The notes below the pieces were generated by a model. It was not told the origin of the DNA, ran no database searches, and saw nothing but the letters and a program-made list of their open reading frames with translations. A program made the position numbers and the translations under genes. Shown here piece after piece: positions 44,691-46,785 of a stretch of 46,785 nt of DNA. How positions within the stretch are numbered: position 1 is the stretch's first letter; every line of letters starts with the position of its first letter. The DNA comes from Clostridium simiarum (GTDB lineage: Bacteria > Bacillota > Clostridia > Clostridiales > Clostridiaceae), in the NCBI RefSeq assembly GCF_018919175.1, contig NZ_JAHLQL010000010.1:1-46785 (forward strand). The letters are read 5' to 3'.

Positions 44691-45253
44691 TTTTTAAAAT
44701 TTATTGAATTTACTATATTAACATCATGTTGTCTAATGATTTCTAAAAATGATTCTTTTTCTGAAGGCTCATTAAAGGTTCTTAGAGGGATAATAAATAG
44801 GTTAAAATTACTACTATATTTTATGTAAATAAATATATGATTTTCTGTAATCACAGCTTTTTCTATATTAGACCATGGAGTTTTATATGATAAAGAACTA
44901 TCTTCTACCGATATTCCTTCTTCACTCAATATTAAGGTTGTATTGGTGAAAGAGTCTTCTTTTATATTTTTATTAGTTTTTTTAGCAAGCTCCTTTACCA
45001 TTCGATCTTTGAAGGTATTAGGTTTAGTTATAATAAATATTATATATAGTATTAATATTAATACTATAAAATAAAATAAAAATTTGTTATGTTTAGTATA
45101 AGTAAAAATCAATCCTTCTATAATTAAACATAATAATATAATTTTCTGTAATGTAAACTTCCATTTATCACTAAAATATTTTTCTGAATTATAAACAAGA
45201 TCAACAATAAAATCCATCAAATCTTCTTTAGTATTTTTATAAGATATTTTCAT
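44669..45253 (-). CDS. YcxB-like membrane protein (copy 2)
   Basis: A 194-residue protein. Residues 1-40 are charged (start MKISYKNTKEDLMDFIVDLV). Two membrane helices follow (about 40-52 and 59-77). The C-terminal domain has LILSEEGISVEDSSLSYKTPWSNIEKAVITENHIFIYI (about 106-143), the layout of the YcxB-like family, ending FIIPLRTFNEPSEKESFLEII. Function is unknown. The ATG at 45253 follows GGGAGTGATATCA. It follows a close relative at 45340-45885 on the same strand, 86 nt upstream. Confidence 0.87.
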   Translation of the reverse strand: MKISYKNTKEDLMDFIVDLVYNSEKYFSDKWKFTLQKIILLCLIIEGLIFTYTKHNKFLFYFIVLILILYIIFIITKPNTFKDRMVKELAKKTNKNIKEDSFTNTTLILSEEGISVEDSSLSYKTPWSNIEKAVITENHIFIYIKYSSNFNLFIIPLRTFNEPSEKESFLEIIRQHDVNIVNSINFKKPKGRKN

Positions 45254-45339
45254 TGATATCACTCCCAAAAACATTCTTTTCAATGTAAAAGATGGCAGAC
45301 TGTAAACATAAGTTATGAACTACTTTTTATTACTATCAG

Positions 45340-45885
45340 TTATATATAAATTATATTAATTTTATATTGCTTAAAAATCTGTAAAAAAGTATCTTTTTCA
45401 GAAGGGTCCTTAAAGGTTTTTATAGGTACAATCAAGTATCCAAGTCTACCTAAATACCTTATGTAGATACATATGTAAGATTCCATAACTTTGACATTTT
45501 CTACGCTAGACCAGATAACTTTATATTGAGAAGATCTACTCTCTTTTGCTACCCCTTCTTCATTTAATGTTAATGTTACATCCATGGGAGAAAAATCTTT
45601 TAGCTTTTTACGCTCATTTTTTATAAGGCTCTTTCGCGCTCTTTTTTTATACATCTCAGGATTAATTAAAAACCATAGTAAACCTACTAATAATATACAT
45701 AATATTGACAATTCGGTTGATAGTAAATTTCTAATCTTATAAACAAAGATAATGACAATTCCAAGAAAAACCCATACTATTAAGGTATAAAGTTTAATAA
45801 ACTTTTTAAAAGTAGATGAGTTTTCTGTAGTATAAACATTATAATCTACCAAATCTTCTAGAGCGTTTTTATAATATATTTTCAC
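45340..45885 (-). CDS. YcxB-like membrane protein (copy 1)
   Basis: A 181-residue protein with the same plan as its neighbour: a charged start (KIYYKNALEDLVDYNV), two helices (about 36-52 and 59-76) and a C-terminal domain (LTLNEEGVAKESRSSQYKVIWSSVENVKV then LIVPIKTFKDPSEKDTFL). The two are tandem paralogues sharing the I-x-YKN, NEEG/SEEG and F-DPSEKD/F-EPSEKE marks. The start is GTG at 45885, behind AGGGGGAATA. Function is unknown. Confidence 0.85.
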   Translation of the reverse strand: MKIYYKNALEDLVDYNVYTTENSSTFKKFIKLYTLIVWVFLGIVIIFVYKIRNLLSTELSILCILLVGLLWFLINPEMYKKRARKSLIKNERKKLKDFSPMDVTLTLNEEGVAKESRSSQYKVIWSSVENVKVMESYICIYIRYLGRLGYLIVPIKTFKDPSEKDTFLQIFKQYKINIIYI

Positions 45886-46025
45886 TACTATTCCCCCTAA
45901 CATTAAAAGATAAGTCTACTTGTATATAATATCATTTTATGTATATATTGTAAACGAGGTGCGTTAATCTGGAGTTGCAAAGCCCACAAGTTAGTAAGAA
46001 GTATATAACTAAAAGCTTATTTACA

Positions 46026-46055
46026 TATCCTTATATTAGTGCTAATATAAGGATA
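46026..46055. repeat. Perfect 13-bp inverted repeat in the intergenic region
   Basis: TATCCTTATATTA (46026-46038) is inverted perfectly at 46043-46055 around GTGC. No T-run follows on either strand, so it is more likely an operator or a processing structure than a terminator. The stretch 45886-46230 around it has no gene I can see. Confidence 0.6.
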
Positions 46056-46230
46056 ATAAAGTGCCTAATTATAACTCTTTCAATATAATTTCTATAAGAC
46101 TTAATTAATCAGTAACTTAGTATGCTTCTCCAATAACTTATAATCAAATTATATTATTGTATAGGAGATGTTACTATATATCATATGTAAAAGTATATTC
46201 AATAATTAAATATTTTAGTTCAATGGAAAT

Positions 46231-46563
46231 AGATATTCAAGTTAAGGTCTTTAATAAAATGCTAAGGATAGCAATAGTTGGCAAGTGACGGATTAAATAG
46301 GTGCTACAAAAATGCCTGTCAGAGATAGATTTAAAAAGGCCAAATATAACTATGGCACAGAAGTTAATTAACATATTACTTCTTCTGACACAGTCAGTAA
46401 TATTAAATAATAAAAAAGAAAGGTTAAGAGTATAAAAACACATGCTGAAGTTTTAATTGAATTTAATAAGTTCATAGGAGATCATAAAGAATTTAAGTAA
46501 CAGGATGTTATAGCATAAGTTGTGTTAGGATATGAGTAAAAATGTGAATTTAGGAACAGATAA
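46231..46563 (+). pseudogene. Decayed small gene of unknown family
   Basis: One frame reads like protein across many stops. From about 46255 it gives KNAKDSNSWQVTD, a TAA, IGATKMPVRDRFKKAKYNYG and TEVN, a TAA, HITSSDTVSNIK, two TAA, KRKVKSIKTHAEVLIEFN, KFIGDHKEFK, a TAA, QDVIA, a TAA and VVLGYE, and more up to the TAA at 46561. Nearly all stops are TAA where GAA or AAA is likely to have stood. There are no visible frameshifts after 46255. It is probably a recently inactivated gene, but I do not recognise the family and cannot place its start. Confidence 0.55.
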
Positions 46564-46652
46564 TTTATGTTTAGATAATAATAGATAGTTTACTGGATAA
46601 ATACAACCATTATGTGGTTGTAAAAATAATATTAATATAGCGAGGTTTGTTT

Positions 46653-46785
46653 ATGAAGAAAATTAAAATAATTTCTGGTGTGGTAATAATTTTCATTGTT
46701 GTAGCAATAATTTTTTTTAGAAGTGAAAATAGTCCGTTGGATAATATGAGTAATTTACCAAAGGGGGAATATTTGAGTAATTCCA
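46653..46785 (+). CDS. N-terminal fragment of a membrane-anchored or secreted protein, possibly DUF5412
   Basis: The gene runs off the window; 44 codons are visible. It begins MKKIKIISGVVIIFIVVAII, a signal or anchor helix (residues 6-21), then NLPKGEYLSNS near 34-44. That last stretch recalls DUF5412-type proteins from memory, which is a weak link. The ATG at 46653 follows GCGAGGT, a weak site. An inverted repeat, ACAACCA with TGGTTGT near 46600-46621, lies upstream and may mark a regulatory site. Nothing can be said about function. Confidence 0.6.
   Translation, partial: MKKIKIISGVVIIFIVVAIIFFRSENSPLDNMSNLPKGEYLSNS

Noticed and set aside
46026..46055. Insertion-sequence end or attachment site at the perfect inverted repeat
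   Set aside because: It is a compact hairpin with a 4-nt loop, with no transposase, no target duplication and no matching second copy seen in the window.

Overview
The window is very AT-rich, uses AGA for most arginines, has strong Gly-rich ribosome sites (AGGAGG/GGAGG) with several TTG/GTG starts, a T-box leader, a tricistronic-type spore germination operon, rubrerythrin, AddAB and SbcCD. Together these point to an anaerobic endospore-forming Firmicute, most likely Clostridium in the strict sense. This is inferred from gene content and style; no database search was possible.

Layout. (1) 1-316: end of an rRNA operon (5S rRNA, a CAU-anticodon tRNA probably Ile2, tRNA-Ala) and its terminator. 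(2) 394-4214: HD-domain protein, the niacin-responsive repressor NiaR, and a large UPF0182 membrane protein. (3) 4316-6082: a GlpA-like FAD protein with a C-terminal [2Fe-2S] domain plus a DUF1667 partner, a pair that looks like a reduced and diverged glycerol-3-phosphate dehydrogenase cluster. (4) 6140-7796: consensus promoter, serine T-box leader, serS, terminator. (5) 7854-10860: an ECF sigma factor, a membrane-anchored beta-propeller protein that is probably its anti-sigma/sensor, and a decayed lipoprotein gene. (6) 11096-11390: two tRNA-Ser genes. (7) 11529-18903: addB-addA, the recombinational repair helicase-nuclease. (8) 18881-23661, minus strand: germinant receptor operon in the order A-B-C-B, with a C subunit that has no lipobox cysteine. 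(9) 23971-24921: AEC permease, minus strand. (10) 25100-26326: a second ECF sigma factor followed by a tail-anchored PH-like-domain protein, the best candidate for a little-described regulatory pair. (11) 26511-32667: CCA-adding enzyme, a membrane MutS homologue, a YhaM-like exoribonuclease, peptidase T. (12) 32741-34974, minus strand: rubrerythrin, DegV-family protein, a conserved hypothetical. (13) 35147-39946: sbcD-sbcC, preceded by two DnaA-box-like sites. (14) 40147-43701: an AGCS amino-acid symporter, tRNA-Arg, a GNAT acetyltransferase, an EamA transporter. (15) 43913-44497: a ClpP homologue whose catalytic Asp position is Asn. (16) 44669-46785: two tandem YcxB-like membrane proteins, a region with a decayed small gene, and the first 44 codons of a further membrane/secreted protein.

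Themes. DNA-end processing and repair occurs twice (AddAB and SbcCD). Translation supply occurs several times (5S, five tRNAs, serS under tRNA control, CCA enzyme). Two ECF sigma factors each have a membrane partner directly downstream, and both have ECF-like promoter elements upstream, suggesting autoregulation. Most of the window is ordinary chromosomal backbone; I see no phage, insertion sequence, CRISPR array or plasmid module. The interesting material lies in diverged paralogues (GlpA-like, ClpP, GerAC), the PH-domain sigma-factor partner and two pseudogenes.
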